Shown here: in pieces, positions 33,412 to 42,308 of the stretch
Layout of the letters: every line of letters begins with the position of its first letter
Numbering within the stretch: the first letter of the stretch is position 1
From: CAYFVU01 sp964594775
Lineage (GTDB): Bacteria; Spirochaetota; Spirochaetia; DSM-16054; Sediminispirochaetaceae
Length of the DNA: 64,000 nt
Assembly: GCA_964594775.1 (NCBI GenBank)
Contig: CAZQNO010000006.1
Coordinates: forward strand, 1-64,000
Direction of reading: 5' to 3'
Position numbers and translations under genes: made by a program
The notes under the pieces: generated by a model
Databases searched by the model: none
What the model was told of the DNA's origin: nothing
What the model saw: the letters and a program-made list of their open reading frames with translations, nothing else

Positions 33412-35115
33412 TCAGGCCTGCTGTGCTTCCATCTTTTTCTTTAACTTAGCCCAGGTGTCCCTCAGGGATACCGAGCGGTTGAAGACCGGCGCGCCCTCCC
33501 GCGAAAGCACCGCATCGACGGTGAAGTAACCTGTCCTGAGAAATTGGAAGAAACTGCCGGCGGAGGCCTCTTTGAGGGACGGTTCGAGCTTGGCCTTCTC
33601 AAGCACCTCCACACTCTGCAAATTGAGATCGTCGATGAAGTTTCCCGTCTCAGACCCGGGATTCTCCGAAGTAAACAGATGATCGTAGAGGCGGACCGTC
33701 GCTTCGAAGGCGTGGGCGGCGCTGACCCAGTGGCTCGTGCCTTTTACCTTCCGTCCGTCCTCGGTCCATCCGCCCCTGGACTGGGGGTCGTAGCTGCAGT
33801 GGACCTCCAGGATCTCTCCGCTTTCCGTGTCCTTTATCACCTCCGTGCAGGTCACGTAGTAGGCGTATTTGAGCCGGATTTCCCGTCCCGGAGCGAGACG
33901 GAAATACTTCTTCGGCGGATTTTCCATAAAGTCTTCCCGCTCTATGTAGAGTTCTCGGGAAAAGGGGATTTGACGGGAACCGGCTGCCGGATCTTCGGGA
34001 TTATTTTCCGCTTCGAACCATTCGACCTTTCCCACGGGATAGTTGTCGATGATGAGTTTGAGGGGACGGAGGACCGCCATGGCCCGGGGTGCCCGGGTGT
34101 TCAGGTCCTCCCGGAGGCAGTGCTCGAGGAGGGCGATTTCCACCGTGCTGTTCGCCTTCGCCACGCCGATGCGCTCGGCAAAATCACGGATGGCCTCGGG
34201 GGTATAGCCCCGGCGGCGGAATCCCGAGATCGTCGGCATGCGGGGATCGTCCCAGCCCTCGACATGGCCTCCCTGCACGAGCTGCAAGAGCCGCCGCTTA
34301 CTCATAACGGTGTAGGAGAGATTTAGGCGTGCGAACTCGTACTGCCGCGGCCGATGGGGGAACTCCGTCTCCACCACTGCCCAGTCGTAGAGCGGGCGGT
34401 GATCCTCGAACTCGAGAGTACAGATGGAGTGAGTAACCCCTTCTATTGCATCGGAGAGGGGGTGGGTGAAGTCGTACATCGGATAGATCGTCCAGGACTC
34501 GCCGGTGCGGTGGTGGTGAATCTTCTTGATTCGATAGAGGGCGGGGTCCCGCATGTTGAGGTTTCCCGAAGCCATGTCGATCTTCGCCCGCAGCACGTAG
34601 GCGCCCTCTTCGAACTCACCCTGCCGCATGCGGCGAAAGAGATCGAGGTTTTCCTCCGGCGGCCGTTCTCTGTCGGGACTTTCACGGCCGGCTTCGGTGA
34701 GGGTCCCGCGGTATTCGCGTATCTTCTCAAAAGAGAGGCTGTCAACGTAGGCCTTGCCGTCGCGGATCAGCTTCTCGGCCAGCGCGTAGAGCCTTTCGAA
34801 GTAGTCGGAGGCGTAGTACTCATGCTCGCCCCAATCGAAGCCGAGCCAGCGGACGTCCCGCTTTATCGATTCAATGTACTCCACCTCCTCCTTCGCCGGA
34901 TTCGTGTCGTCGAAACGCAGGTGGCAGCGGCCTCCGTACTTTTCTGCAAGGCCGAAGTTGAGACATATCGACTTTGCGTGACCTATGTGGAGATACCCGT
35001 TCGGCTCGGGGGGAAAGCGGGTTATCACCTTTCCGCCGTGCTTCCCCTCGGCAATGTCCGCCTCGATTATCCGTTCGATAAAATTGAGTGTTTTTTCTTC
35101 TCTTTCTTCCGCCAT
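33412..35115 (-). CDS. glnS: Glutaminyl-tRNA synthetase
   Basis: 567 residues, the usual length. Class Ia motifs HIGH (in NGYLHIGHAKS, about 43-46) and VMSKRR (about 273-278) are intact. The GlnRS-specific YPMYDFTHPLSDA and the two C-terminal beta-barrel anticodon domains (from about 345) are present. It charges tRNA-Gln directly. No ribosome site is seen before ATG 35115. A GlnRS implies that the organism may not need transamidation for Gln-tRNA. Confidence 0.95.
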   Translation of the reverse strand: MAEEREEKTLNFIERIIEADIAEGKHGGKVITRFPPEPNGYLHIGHAKSICLNFGLAEKYGGRCHLRFDDTNPAKEEVEYIESIKRDVRWLGFDWGEHEYYASDYFERLYALAEKLIRDGKAYVDSLSFEKIREYRGTLTEAGRESPDRERPPEENLDLFRRMRQGEFEEGAYVLRAKIDMASGNLNMRDPALYRIKKIHHHRTGESWTIYPMYDFTHPLSDAIEGVTHSICTLEFEDHRPLYDWAVVETEFPHRPRQYEFARLNLSYTVMSKRRLLQLVQGGHVEGWDDPRMPTISGFRRRGYTPEAIRDFAERIGVAKANSTVEIALLEHCLREDLNTRAPRAMAVLRPLKLIIDNYPVGKVEWFEAENNPEDPAAGSRQIPFSRELYIEREDFMENPPKKYFRLAPGREIRLKYAYYVTCTEVIKDTESGEILEVHCSYDPQSRGGWTEDGRKVKGTSHWVSAAHAFEATVRLYDHLFTSENPGSETGNFIDDLNLQSVEVLEKAKLEPSLKEASAGSFFQFLRTGYFTVDAVLSREGAPVFNRSVSLRDTWAKLKKKMEAQQA

Positions 35116-35160
35116 GAGGCGGATGGTAGCATAATTCGATGTGAAGAAAAAGGCCGGAGC

Positions 35161-35189
35161 AAAAAGGGGCGGTGCGGCAGAAAAGCCGC
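35161..35189 (-). terminator. Possible terminator after the diguanylate cyclase gene
   Basis: On the minus strand GCGGC (35189-35185) and GCCGC (35178-35174) form a short hairpin followed, after ACCGCCCC, by five T (35165-35161). The stem overlaps a tandem 9-bp repeat (GCCGCTTCA twice at 35185-35202). It is the only structure in the 99-nt gap between glnS and this gene. Confidence 0.35.
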
Positions 35190-35214
35190 TTCAGCCGCTT
35201 CAGCCGCGATAGTC

Positions 35215-36342
35215 CTAGTGCGAAAAGGCGGAGGCGCGAAAGAGAAGGCCGGCCCGGTAATGGCTCACCCGGTTTCTTCCCGCCTCCTTTGAAGAGTAGA
35301 GGGCCTCGTCTGCTCTGGCGATGAGGCTCTCCGCATCGGCTAAACGAACCGAGTTGACCGTATGTATTCCGACGCTCACCGTTACCGACAGCGAATCCTT
35401 CATGTGGGAAATTTCCATCGTTTCGATTTTTTCCCTGATCCTTTCTGCTACCTGTTCCGCCGACTCTTGATCGCAGACGGGCAGTAGGACGATGAACTCT
35501 TCACCGCCGAAGCGGGCGATCACGTCCTCTTCCCGGGTAGACTCTTCGAGTTTTCTCGCCAGGTAAAAGAGGACCCGGTCTCCGGCGAGATGGCCGTATT
35601 TATCGTTGAGCTTCTTGAAGTAGTCAATGTCGATGAGAAGGATGGAGAAGGAGTGTTCGTATCTCCTAAGCTTTGCAATTTCCTCGTTGAGGCGCTTTAT
35701 GAAAAACGAGTGATTGTAGAGACGGGTTTTATAATCGGTGACGCTGCTGGTGTAGTGAATGGAATTCTGCAGGCTTATGGAGACGAACTTCATCAATCGG
35801 TCGATATAGACGACTTCGTCGCTGCTGTACTCGCCGTTGGTTATTTTGTTGCCTACTATGATGATGCCGTAGAGATCTTCGGGACCGTTGACCGGAACGA
35901 TTATCTCCGGCTTGAGGGGAGAAAGCAGGCGAACGACTTCCGCGTCTTGGATCGAATACTCGAAGAGGGAGAACCCTATGGTGCCGGGGTAGTGCGAAAA
36001 GAAGCGGCGGAAGACTTCGAGAGACTGCACAGGTGCCGGCGATTCTACCTCTTTGAGATTGTGAAAACAGACATTTTTTAGGTTCTCTTCATGGCCGTGG
36101 GTGGTGAAGACGAACTGAAGGTATTGCGGGACGAAGCGATTGGAGAGGGTAGAGGTGATGTAGGATATCAGCTGATCTACCGAATGGCGGTTGAAAATTT
36201 CCACCGCATCGGAGATGAGTTCCTCCATGCTCCGCAGACTCCGATGATAGGCGGTGATGGTGTCGAATACGCCGATCCTGTTCAACAATTCGTAGTTCAA
36301 GAGCACTTCGGGGTTGTTTTGAAACTCTTCACTTAATTCCAT
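35215..36342 (-). CDS. Diguanylate cyclase with N-terminal sensor domain
   Basis: 375 residues. The C-terminal GGDEF domain has the active-site GGEEF (279-283) and the product-inhibition site RxxD (Arg270-Asp273). IDIDYFKKLND is the metal-binding strand. The N-terminal 200 residues look like a GAF-type sensor (IIVPVNGPEDLYGIIIVGNK, strands and a linking helix) with no membrane segment. It should make c-di-GMP from GTP in the cytosol under some ligand control. It is a single gene with a spacer of 159 nt upstream (36343-36501) that shows nothing identifiable. Confidence 0.92.
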   Translation of the reverse strand: MELSEEFQNNPEVLLNYELLNRIGVFDTITAYHRSLRSMEELISDAVEIFNRHSVDQLISYITSTLSNRFVPQYLQFVFTTHGHEENLKNVCFHNLKEVESPAPVQSLEVFRRFFSHYPGTIGFSLFEYSIQDAEVVRLLSPLKPEIIVPVNGPEDLYGIIIVGNKITNGEYSSDEVVYIDRLMKFVSISLQNSIHYTSSVTDYKTRLYNHSFFIKRLNEEIAKLRRYEHSFSILLIDIDYFKKLNDKYGHLAGDRVLFYLARKLEESTREEDVIARFGGEEFIVLLPVCDQESAEQVAERIREKIETMEISHMKDSLSVTVSVGIHTVNSVRLADAESLIARADEALYSSKEAGRNRVSHYRAGLLFRASAFSH

Positions 36343-36501
36343 GTTTCTCTAAATGAAAGAATACTCCAACTACTGAAGATTCACAAGTAAACAGTTAGCA
36401 TTACCGATCATGGCGATAAGAGGAGACCGGCAAGGGCGAAACCGTTCGCTTCCTTAGAAATAATTTCGTTTTCTAAACTGCTGGAGACATTCTCATTCGC
36501 T

Positions 36502-37407
36502 TCATTGCAGGCGTCTTCTTCTTAGGGCCATGGTGAGCCTGTGGCGAATTTCGACACTCCTGTAGAGGGAGGTGATATAGGCAGGGGCGTCGCTGCAGTG
36601 ATCCTTTGCCCGTGCAAGGGACCGGTCGGCAGCCCGGTAGTCCTCCTTCGTCAGCAGATAGATGCTCTTTACACAGTGGGCAACGGCGAGCCGCTCGAAG
36701 CTCTGATTCCCCGCCCTCAAGACCAATTCGGCGACCATTCCTGCCCGATCGTCGTTTTTCGTCGTCTCATCGAGGAGGTTTAGGTAGGCCAGCAGGAGGA
36801 GTTCTCCCCTTGCGCGTAGACGAAGCTCCTGTGAATAGGAGTACATCTCCGTCGGTCTGATGAGTCTGTTTCCGATTACGACTATCTCTCCTTCGACGGG
36901 GTGGAAAAGATTTCCGGAGCGTTTGTAGATTGGTCTGCTGCGGACTGCCTTGCCGCTAAGGGGATCTGCCGTCGCATTGCTTCGCCACTCGAACCTATCC
37001 GGCGGTCCCTCTTGGTAGCCGACGGTGAGAAGCAGGGGGCCGCCCTGGCTGAAGTAAGCGGGCAGACGGAAACGAAGTTCTCTTACTGCTGCATCGTCTG
37101 AGCCTAAGGAGAAACAGCGTTCGATGAATCGAACCTGCTCCTGTGGACTGAGCAGATCGTAGAGTTCGAGTCTTCGAAAGAAGTCTTCCGCGGCTATGTG
37201 GGCCATGCTGAAGGCATGGTAGGACGGTGTATCGGCGGGAAAATCTACTTCCGACGGAGCCGCCGTTCCCCTTTTATATTCGACGAAGAGGGGGCCGATT
37301 CTCTCCGCCTCCCTCCACTCGAAACTCGAGCAGGACCCGAGGCCGAGGACGAGCAGAATCGCCGCAAAGACGGGTATTCCGATTTTTCGCAAAGTACAAT
37401 TGTGCAT
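36502..37407 (-). CDS. Lipoprotein of unknown function
   Basis: 301 residues with GGGAGG 5 nt before ATG 37407. Signal peptide with lipobox LGSC (Cys about 26). The mature part is soluble. It has a beta-rich middle (GPLLLTVGYQEG, RPIYKRSGNL, EGEIVVIGNRLI) and a C-terminal helical region (DETTKNDDRAGM, ADRSLARAKDHC) with TPR-like pattern. No known family is recognised. Confidence 0.75.
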   Translation of the reverse strand: MHNCTLRKIGIPVFAAILLVLGLGSCSSFEWREAERIGPLFVEYKRGTAAPSEVDFPADTPSYHAFSMAHIAAEDFFRRLELYDLLSPQEQVRFIERCFSLGSDDAAVRELRFRLPAYFSQGGPLLLTVGYQEGPPDRFEWRSNATADPLSGKAVRSRPIYKRSGNLFHPVEGEIVVIGNRLIRPTEMYSYSQELRLRARGELLLLAYLNLLDETTKNDDRAGMVAELVLRAGNQSFERLAVAHCVKSIYLLTKEDYRAADRSLARAKDHCSDAPAYITSLYRSVEIRHRLTMALRRRRLQ

Positions 37408-37461
37408 ATGCGCCTCCCTTCATACCCCACTAGCACGCCGCCTGCGCTCCTGCTTCAGTTT

Positions 37462-37899
37462 TTAGTCAAGCTTCATTATTTTGTCCACTCGCCGTTGATG
37501 TCGGCCGCCTTCAAAAACTCCTTCGATGTATGCGTCGAGCATTTCCTCGATCGATTCGGGATATTCTATTCGGCCGCCGAATGCGATGAAGTTCGCATCG
37601 TTGTGTACCCGGGCCATTCGTGCGGCAAACCGGTTTTGGGGAAGGGCACAGCGGACTCCCGGCAGTTTGTTCGCGCTCATGCCGGCCCCGATTCCCGTTC
37701 CGCAGCCTACCACGGCGAACTCATAGCCGCCCCGTATAAACTCCTCATAGGTTTCCACCATCTTGTCCGGATAGTCGACGGAGTCCTCCGAGTAAACCCC
37801 CATGTCCTTTACCTCATAGCCGTGCTGTGTAAGCCTTTCGATGATTCGTTCCTTAATGGAAAAGGCTCCGTGATCGACCCCTACTATCGCCTTCTTCAT
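37462..37899 (-). CDS. rpiB: Ribose-5-phosphate isomerase B family
   Basis: 145 residues from ATG 37899 behind GGGAG. N-terminal VGVDHGAFSIKE and the GCGTGIGAGMSANK loop with the catalytic Cys (about 67-80) are the RpiB/LacAB signatures. VHNDANFIAFGGR is the following conserved element. It interconverts ribose-5-P and ribulose-5-P; allose- or galactose-phosphate isomerase activity is an alternative. It is divergent from the CheB-like gene. Confidence 0.9.
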   Translation of the reverse strand: MKKAIVGVDHGAFSIKERIIERLTQHGYEVKDMGVYSEDSVDYPDKMVETYEEFIRGGYEFAVVGCGTGIGAGMSANKLPGVRCALPQNRFAARMARVHNDANFIAFGGRIEYPESIEEMLDAYIEGVFEGGRHQRRVDKIMKLD

Positions 37900-37978
37900 G
37901 CATAATCTCCCTTTGATTGAGTGAATATTTGCCAATTGCCTGGTAATCTAGTATAAAGGAAAAGAGAGGAAATGGGTA

Positions 37979-38629
37979 ATGGGAGCGAAGAAAAAGGGCG
38001 AAACAGAGAAACACGAAGGACCGGAGGTAAAGGAGCCGTTTCAGATAGTAGGAATTGGAGCCTCGGCGGGAGGATTGGAAGCTTTAGCGGAGTTTTTCAG
38101 CGCCGTTCCTTCCGATACGGAGCTCGCCTTCCTCGTCGTGCAGCACCTCTCGCCGGACTACAAGAGTCTCATGGTGGAACTTTTGTCGAAGTACACCGAT
38201 ATGGAGGTAAAGAGGGCTGAAGACGGTATGCCGGTCGAGGCGAATCATGTCTATTTCGCCCAGGACAATCTCTCCGCTAAGTTCGACGGAATGCCGAGGA
38301 GCGCCGGCGCAACGGGCCTGGTCGACTACGTTCTCCCTCCAAAACTGATGGAGGCCGGGAAAGCGAAAGTCGATGCGATTCGGCGCCGCGCGGAGGAGAT
38401 CGATGTTGTCCTGCTCGACTTTCACCTACCCGAGATGAAGGGTGACGAGATTGCCCGAATAATAGAGGGCGACGCAAGGCTCAAGGAGATACCCGTTTTT
38501 CTTCTCACCGGACATGAGCAGGATGAACTGAGTGATGTTTCCTTCGGGACGAATATCAGAGATATTATCACGAAGCCCGTCGATAGTCGAAAGCTGAGCG
38601 AGGTCTTTCGTGGATTGGAGAGTGGATAA
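37979..38629 (+). CDS. Internally deleted CheB methylesterase - receiver hybrid
   Basis: 216 residues. Residues 20-92 are the start of a CheB methylesterase: GIGASAGGLEAL with Ser29, and VVQHLSPDYKS with His56. At residue about 94 the sequence jumps from ANHVYFA to QDNLSAKFDGMPRSAGATGLVDYVLPP (95-121), the very end of the CheB fold. About 75 residues are missing, including the GxGxDG with the catalytic Asp. At about 125 it jumps again into the second half of a receiver domain: DVVLLDFHLPEMKG (phosphoacceptor Asp147), LLTGHE and TKPVD (Lys199), without the N-terminal strand and acidic pair. Frame and codon use are preserved throughout. It is probably a remnant of a large CheB-CheR-histidine-kinase-receiver protein, or an assembly collapse. 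It overlaps the next gene by 1 nt. Confidence 0.75.
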   Translation: MGAKKKGETEKHEGPEVKEPFQIVGIGASAGGLEALAEFFSAVPSDTELAFLVVQHLSPDYKSLMVELLSKYTDMEVKRAEDGMPVEANHVYFAQDNLSAKFDGMPRSAGATGLVDYVLPPKLMEAGKAKVDAIRRRAEEIDVVLLDFHLPEMKGDEIARIIEGDARLKEIPVFLLTGHEQDELSDVSFGTNIRDIITKPVDSRKLSEVFRGLESG

Positions 38630-39264
38630 TGACGCGTGAGCGGATCAAGGAATGCGGGATACTCCCGGTTGTGCGAATCGAGAAGGCGGAACACGCCGTT
38701 GCACTGGCTGAAGCACTTCTTAGTGCGGGGATCGGGCTGATAGAAGTGACCTTCCGCAGCGAGGCGGCAGCGGAGGCAATCGAGCGGATCACTCGGTCGC
38801 TGCCGGAAATGCTGGTAGGGGCCGGAACGGTGCGGAGGGTCGACCAGCTCGATGAAGCACTGAAGAGCGGGGCGAAGTTCATCGTGACTCCCGGCTTCAA
38901 CCGGCAGGTGGTGAACGCGGCGGTGAACCGGCACATTCCCATCTATCCCGGCGTAGCGACTGCCGGTGAGATCGAAGCGGCCGGTGAATACGGACTGACC
39001 ACCCTCAAATTTTTTCCCGCGGAGGTTTCCGGCGGTGTCGCGGCTCTGAAAGCCTTCTTCGGTCCCTATCCCGAAATTTGTTTTATTCCCACCGGAGGAG
39101 TCGGTCCGCAGAACTTGGAAAGCTACGCCGCCCTGCCGAACGTAATTGCGGTCGGCGGAACGTGGATAACAAAGAGTGAGGGAGCGGAACCGGATTTTAG
39201 CCTTATCAAAAAACGGGCGGCCGAAGCGCTGGCGATAATAAATAGAGTCCGGTCTGCCGGCTGA
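38629..39264 (+). CDS. eda: 2-keto-3-deoxy-6-phosphogluconate / 4-hydroxy-2-oxoglutarate aldolase
   Basis: 211 residues. It is a class I aldolase barrel with Glu39 in LIEVTFRS, GAGTV (65-69), TPGF and the Schiff-base Lys127 in TTLKFFPAE. It cleaves KDPG to pyruvate and glyceraldehyde-3-P. It overlaps the CheB-like gene as TAATG. A PfkB-type sugar kinase is four genes further on. Whether it serves an Entner-Doudoroff route or sugar-acid breakdown is not visible. Confidence 0.92.
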   Translation: MTRERIKECGILPVVRIEKAEHAVALAEALLSAGIGLIEVTFRSEAAAEAIERITRSLPEMLVGAGTVRRVDQLDEALKSGAKFIVTPGFNRQVVNAAVNRHIPIYPGVATAGEIEAAGEYGLTTLKFFPAEVSGGVAALKAFFGPYPEICFIPTGGVGPQNLESYAALPNVIAVGGTWITKSEGAEPDFSLIKKRAAEALAIINRVRSAG

Positions 39265-39271
39265 GGTGCAC

Positions 39272-40159
39272 ATGCGCGAGAAAAACGATATAGCCGCTTT
39301 GAGGGGAGATCTTCTCAAGGCACAGCGAAACGAGATTACCGAATACCACATCTATTCGACCCTTGCCCGTTTGGAGAAGGATCGCGGCAACAGCGTCACT
39401 CTGCAGAAGATCGGCAAGGAGGAATACCTGCACTACGAGTTCTGGAAACGGTTTACCGACAGGGAAGTCAAGCCGAATAGGCTGAAGATCACCTTCTACG
39501 TCTTTCTCGCCCATCTCTTCGGGCTTACCTTCGCCGTGAAGCTGATGGAACTGGGCGAAGAGCGGGCCCAGATCAACTATGGAGAGATCGTACGGATTAT
39601 TCCCGAATCCGCTTTCATCATCAAGGACGAGGACGATCATGAGAAGGCCCTCATCAACATAATAGAAGAGGAAAAACTTTCCTATGTCGGTGCCATGGTC
39701 TTGGGACTCAACGATGCCTTGGTGGAGCTGACCGGCACCCTCGCCGGCCTCTCCTTTGCATTGAGGGATACGAAGATAATCGCCATGGCCGGTCTGGTAA
39801 CGGGGATAGCGGCCTCCCTCTCCATGGGAGCCTCCGAATACCTTTCTAAGCGTTCCGATGAGGGAATGGAGGCAAAAGAGGCCCTGAAATCCGCCCTCTA
39901 CACGGCGGGAGCCTACAGTATTACCGTCTTTTTTCTCATTCTTCCCTTTCTCCTCGCTTCTTCCTACCTCTATGCACTGCCCTTGACCGTTTTGACGGCG
40001 CTGCTGATAATTCTTCTGTTCAACTTCTACATTAGTGTGGCGAAGGATTACGATTTCAAGAAGCGTTTCGGTGAAATGGCTCTCATCAGCCTCTCCGTCG
40101 CCGTACTCTCCTTCGGAGTGGGCGTGCTGATTCGGGTCGTTTGGGGCGTGGACATCTGA
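39272..40159 (+). CDS. Ferritin-like domain fused to VIT1/CCC1 iron-manganese transporter
   Basis: 295 residues from ATG 39272 (GAGG upstream). Residues 1-65 form a short rubrerythrin-like helix pair with NEITEYHIY and EEYLHYEFW, supplying carboxylate and His ligands. The rest is the membrane VIT1/CCC1 module: GLNDALVELTGTLAGLSFAL, SLSMGASEYLSKRS and about five helices. Such proteins move Fe2+ or Mn2+ out of the cytosol. It is 6 nt after eda and just before SufU, an iron-handling neighbourhood. Confidence 0.85.
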   Translation: MREKNDIAALRGDLLKAQRNEITEYHIYSTLARLEKDRGNSVTLQKIGKEEYLHYEFWKRFTDREVKPNRLKITFYVFLAHLFGLTFAVKLMELGEERAQINYGEIVRIIPESAFIIKDEDDHEKALINIIEEEKLSYVGAMVLGLNDALVELTGTLAGLSFALRDTKIIAMAGLVTGIAASLSMGASEYLSKRSDEGMEAKEALKSALYTAGAYSITVFFLILPFLLASSYLYALPLTVLTALLIILLFNFYISVAKDYDFKKRFGEMALISLSVAVLSFGVGVLIRVVWGVDI

Positions 40160-40164
40160 GTCCC

Positions 40165-40620
40165 ATGAGTGGCGACCTCTACGGAGAAGCGATTCTCGCC
40201 CGTTATCGCGGGCCGAGGTATTATAACGCAGTGGAGAATGCCTCCCTTCGCGGGGAGGGGAGAAATGCCCTCTGCGGTGATACCGTGGAAATTTCCCTTC
40301 GCATTGAAGGTGATGCCGTCGTCGAGACGGCTTTCGAGGGAAGCGCATGTGCCCTCTGCACCGCCTCCTCCGATATTCTCTGTGAAACGCTCACCGGGAA
40401 GAGTCTCTCTGAGGCGAGAACGTGTATCGAAGAGCTCTTGTCGGTGGTCAAGTGTGGAGACAAAGAGCACTTTTCGGAGGAGCTGTTACAGGAGGCGCCA
40501 AAGGATATTCGGGTGCTGCGGGAGGTCCGGGCTCATCCCTCCAGGATAGACTGCGTGACGCTGCCCTGGCAGACGGCTCTCGAAATGTTGAATGAGGAGG
40601 AACTGGGGCATGGCCGGTGA
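40165..40620 (+). CDS. sufU: SufU-like iron-sulfur scaffold / sulfur-transfer protein
   Basis: 151 residues from ATG 40165. The zinc/cluster ligands are Cys37 and Asp39 (ALCGDTVEI), Cys62 in the loop GSACALCTASSDIL, and Cys130 in RIDCVTLPW. The extra Cys65 in the loop is unusual. It should accept sulfur from SufS for [Fe-S] assembly. No sufS, sufB or sufC is in the window. It overlaps the ferritin-VIT stop region closely and the EttA start by 11 nt. Confidence 0.88.
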   Translation: MSGDLYGEAILARYRGPRYYNAVENASLRGEGRNALCGDTVEISLRIEGDAVVETAFEGSACALCTASSDILCETLTGKSLSEARTCIEELLSVVKCGDKEHFSEELLQEAPKDIRVLREVRAHPSRIDCVTLPWQTALEMLNEEELGHGR

Positions 40621-42295
40621 TGAACAGAAGGTAATTTTCTCGATGGTCGGGGTACGCAAGAGCCACGGAAAGCAGGTGGTCCTGCAGAACATCTCTCTGA
40701 GCTTCTTCTATGGGGCGAAGATAGGGGTCCTGGGCCTCAACGGTGCCGGCAAGAGTTCTCTTCTCCGTATCATCGCCGGTCTCGATACCGAACATGAGGG
40801 GGAGCTCCACATCTCCGATGGCTACCGCATCGGTATGCTGGAGCAGGAACCCCGCCTCGAAAAAGGCAGAACGGTGCGGCAGATCGTGGAGGAGGGGGCC
40901 TCGGAGACCCTCGAGCTTCTTGCCGAATTCGAAAAGATAAACGAACGATTCGCCGAACCGATGGACGGTGAGGAGATGGAGAAGCTCCTCGAGCGGCAGG
41001 GGGAGGTGCAGGAGAAGCTCGATGCCGCAGATGCATGGAACCTCGATTCCCGGCTTGAGCTGGCAATGGACGCCCTGCGCTGTCCTCCGGAGGATCAGCC
41101 GGTGGACGAGCTTTCGGGCGGGGAGCGGCGGCGCGCCGCTCTGGTCCGGCTCCTGCTCAGGCGGCCGGATATTCTTCTGCTCGATGAACCGACGAACCAT
41201 CTCGACGCCGAATCCGTGGCTTGGCTCGAACAGCATCTCAAGGAGTACGAGGGGACGGTTATCGCCGTGACCCATGACCGCTACTTCCTCGACAACGTGG
41301 CCGGATGGATTCTCGAACTTGATCAGGGTTACGGTATTCCCTTCCGTGGAAATTACTCCTCCTGGCTGGAGCAGAAGGAGCAGCGGCTGGCCCTGGAAGA
41401 AAAAAAGGAATCGGAGCGCAGAAAGACTCTGCAGCACGAGTTGGAATGGATTCGCATGGCGCCGAAGGGACGACAATCCAAGGGGAAGGCCAGGATCAAT
41501 GCCTATGAGGAGCTCCTCTCGCAGGACCAGGCCGAGCGACAGCGGGAACTGCAGATATTCATACCTCCCGGCCCCAGACTGGGCGACATCGTTATCGAGG
41601 CAAGGGGTGTGAAGAAGAGTTACGGCGATCGTATACTCGTTGAGGACCTCGATCTCTCCGTTCCTCCCGGGGCGATCCTGGGCATCGTCGGGCCGAACGG
41701 GGCAGGGAAGACCACGCTTTTCAAGATGATAATCGGGGAAGAGGAGCCCGATGAGGGGAGCTTTACCGTAGGCGACACAGTGGTGCTCGGCCATGTGGAT
41801 CAGATGAGAGAAGCACTCGATCCGCAAAAAACGGTGTGGGAGGCCATCTCCGGAGGAGAGGAGGAGATACTTCTCGGTAAGCGCAGCATCAACAGCCGTG
41901 CCTATGTGTCCCGCTTCAATTTTCAGGGAGGGGAACAACAGAAGCTGGTCGGCAGCCTCTCCGGGGGAGAGCGAAACAGAGTGCAGCTTGCGATGATGTT
42001 GAAGAGCGGAGCAAATACCCTTCTCCTCGACGAACCTACAAACGATTTGGATGTAAATACGATGAGGGCCGTGGAAGACGGATTGATCAATTTCGCCGGC
42101 TGCGTCCTGGTGATAAGCCACGATCGCTGGTTTCTCGACAGGATTGCGACCCACATTCTCGCCTTCGAGGGAGACAGCAGGACCTTTCTCTATCCGGGTA
42201 ATTATTCGCAATACGAAGCCCAAAAACGGACGCGGCTGGGAGAAGCGGCGGAGAGGCCTCACCGCATCAAGTACCGAAAACTCACGCGAGATTAA
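40610..42295 (+). CDS. ettA: ABC-F translation factor EttA
   Basis: 561 residues from ATG 40610 behind GAGGAGG, inside the sufU 3' end. Two ABC modules with Walker A LGLNGAGKSSLL and VGPNGAGKTTLF, signatures LSGGERRRAA and LSGGERNRVQ, and Walker B DEPTNHLD and DEPTNDLD. There is no membrane domain. The linker has LEWIRMAPKGRQSK typical of EttA, including the P-site interacting motif (PtIM). LSFFYGAKIGVLGLNG matches E. coli EttA closely. It gates the first elongation steps by ribosomal E-site binding in an ATP/ADP-sensitive way. Confidence 0.93.
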   Translation: MAGDEQKVIFSMVGVRKSHGKQVVLQNISLSFFYGAKIGVLGLNGAGKSSLLRIIAGLDTEHEGELHISDGYRIGMLEQEPRLEKGRTVRQIVEEGASETLELLAEFEKINERFAEPMDGEEMEKLLERQGEVQEKLDAADAWNLDSRLELAMDALRCPPEDQPVDELSGGERRRAALVRLLLRRPDILLLDEPTNHLDAESVAWLEQHLKEYEGTVIAVTHDRYFLDNVAGWILELDQGYGIPFRGNYSSWLEQKEQRLALEEKKESERRKTLQHELEWIRMAPKGRQSKGKARINAYEELLSQDQAERQRELQIFIPPGPRLGDIVIEARGVKKSYGDRILVEDLDLSVPPGAILGIVGPNGAGKTTLFKMIIGEEEPDEGSFTVGDTVVLGHVDQMREALDPQKTVWEAISGGEEEILLGKRSINSRAYVSRFNFQGGEQQKLVGSLSGGERNRVQLAMMLKSGANTLLLDEPTNDLDVNTMRAVEDGLINFAGCVLVISHDRWFLDRIATHILAFEGDSRTFLYPGNYSQYEAQKRTRLGEAAERPHRIKYRKLTRD

Positions 42296-42308
42296 AGGAG
42301 ACGGCGAT

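Noticed and set aside
36343..36501. Possible c-di-GMP (GEMM) riboswitch near the diguanylate cyclase
   Set aside because: The stretch GGGCGAAACCGTTCG only loosely resembles one GEMM segment; the second helix and receptor motif are missing and it lies at the end of the adjacent gene.
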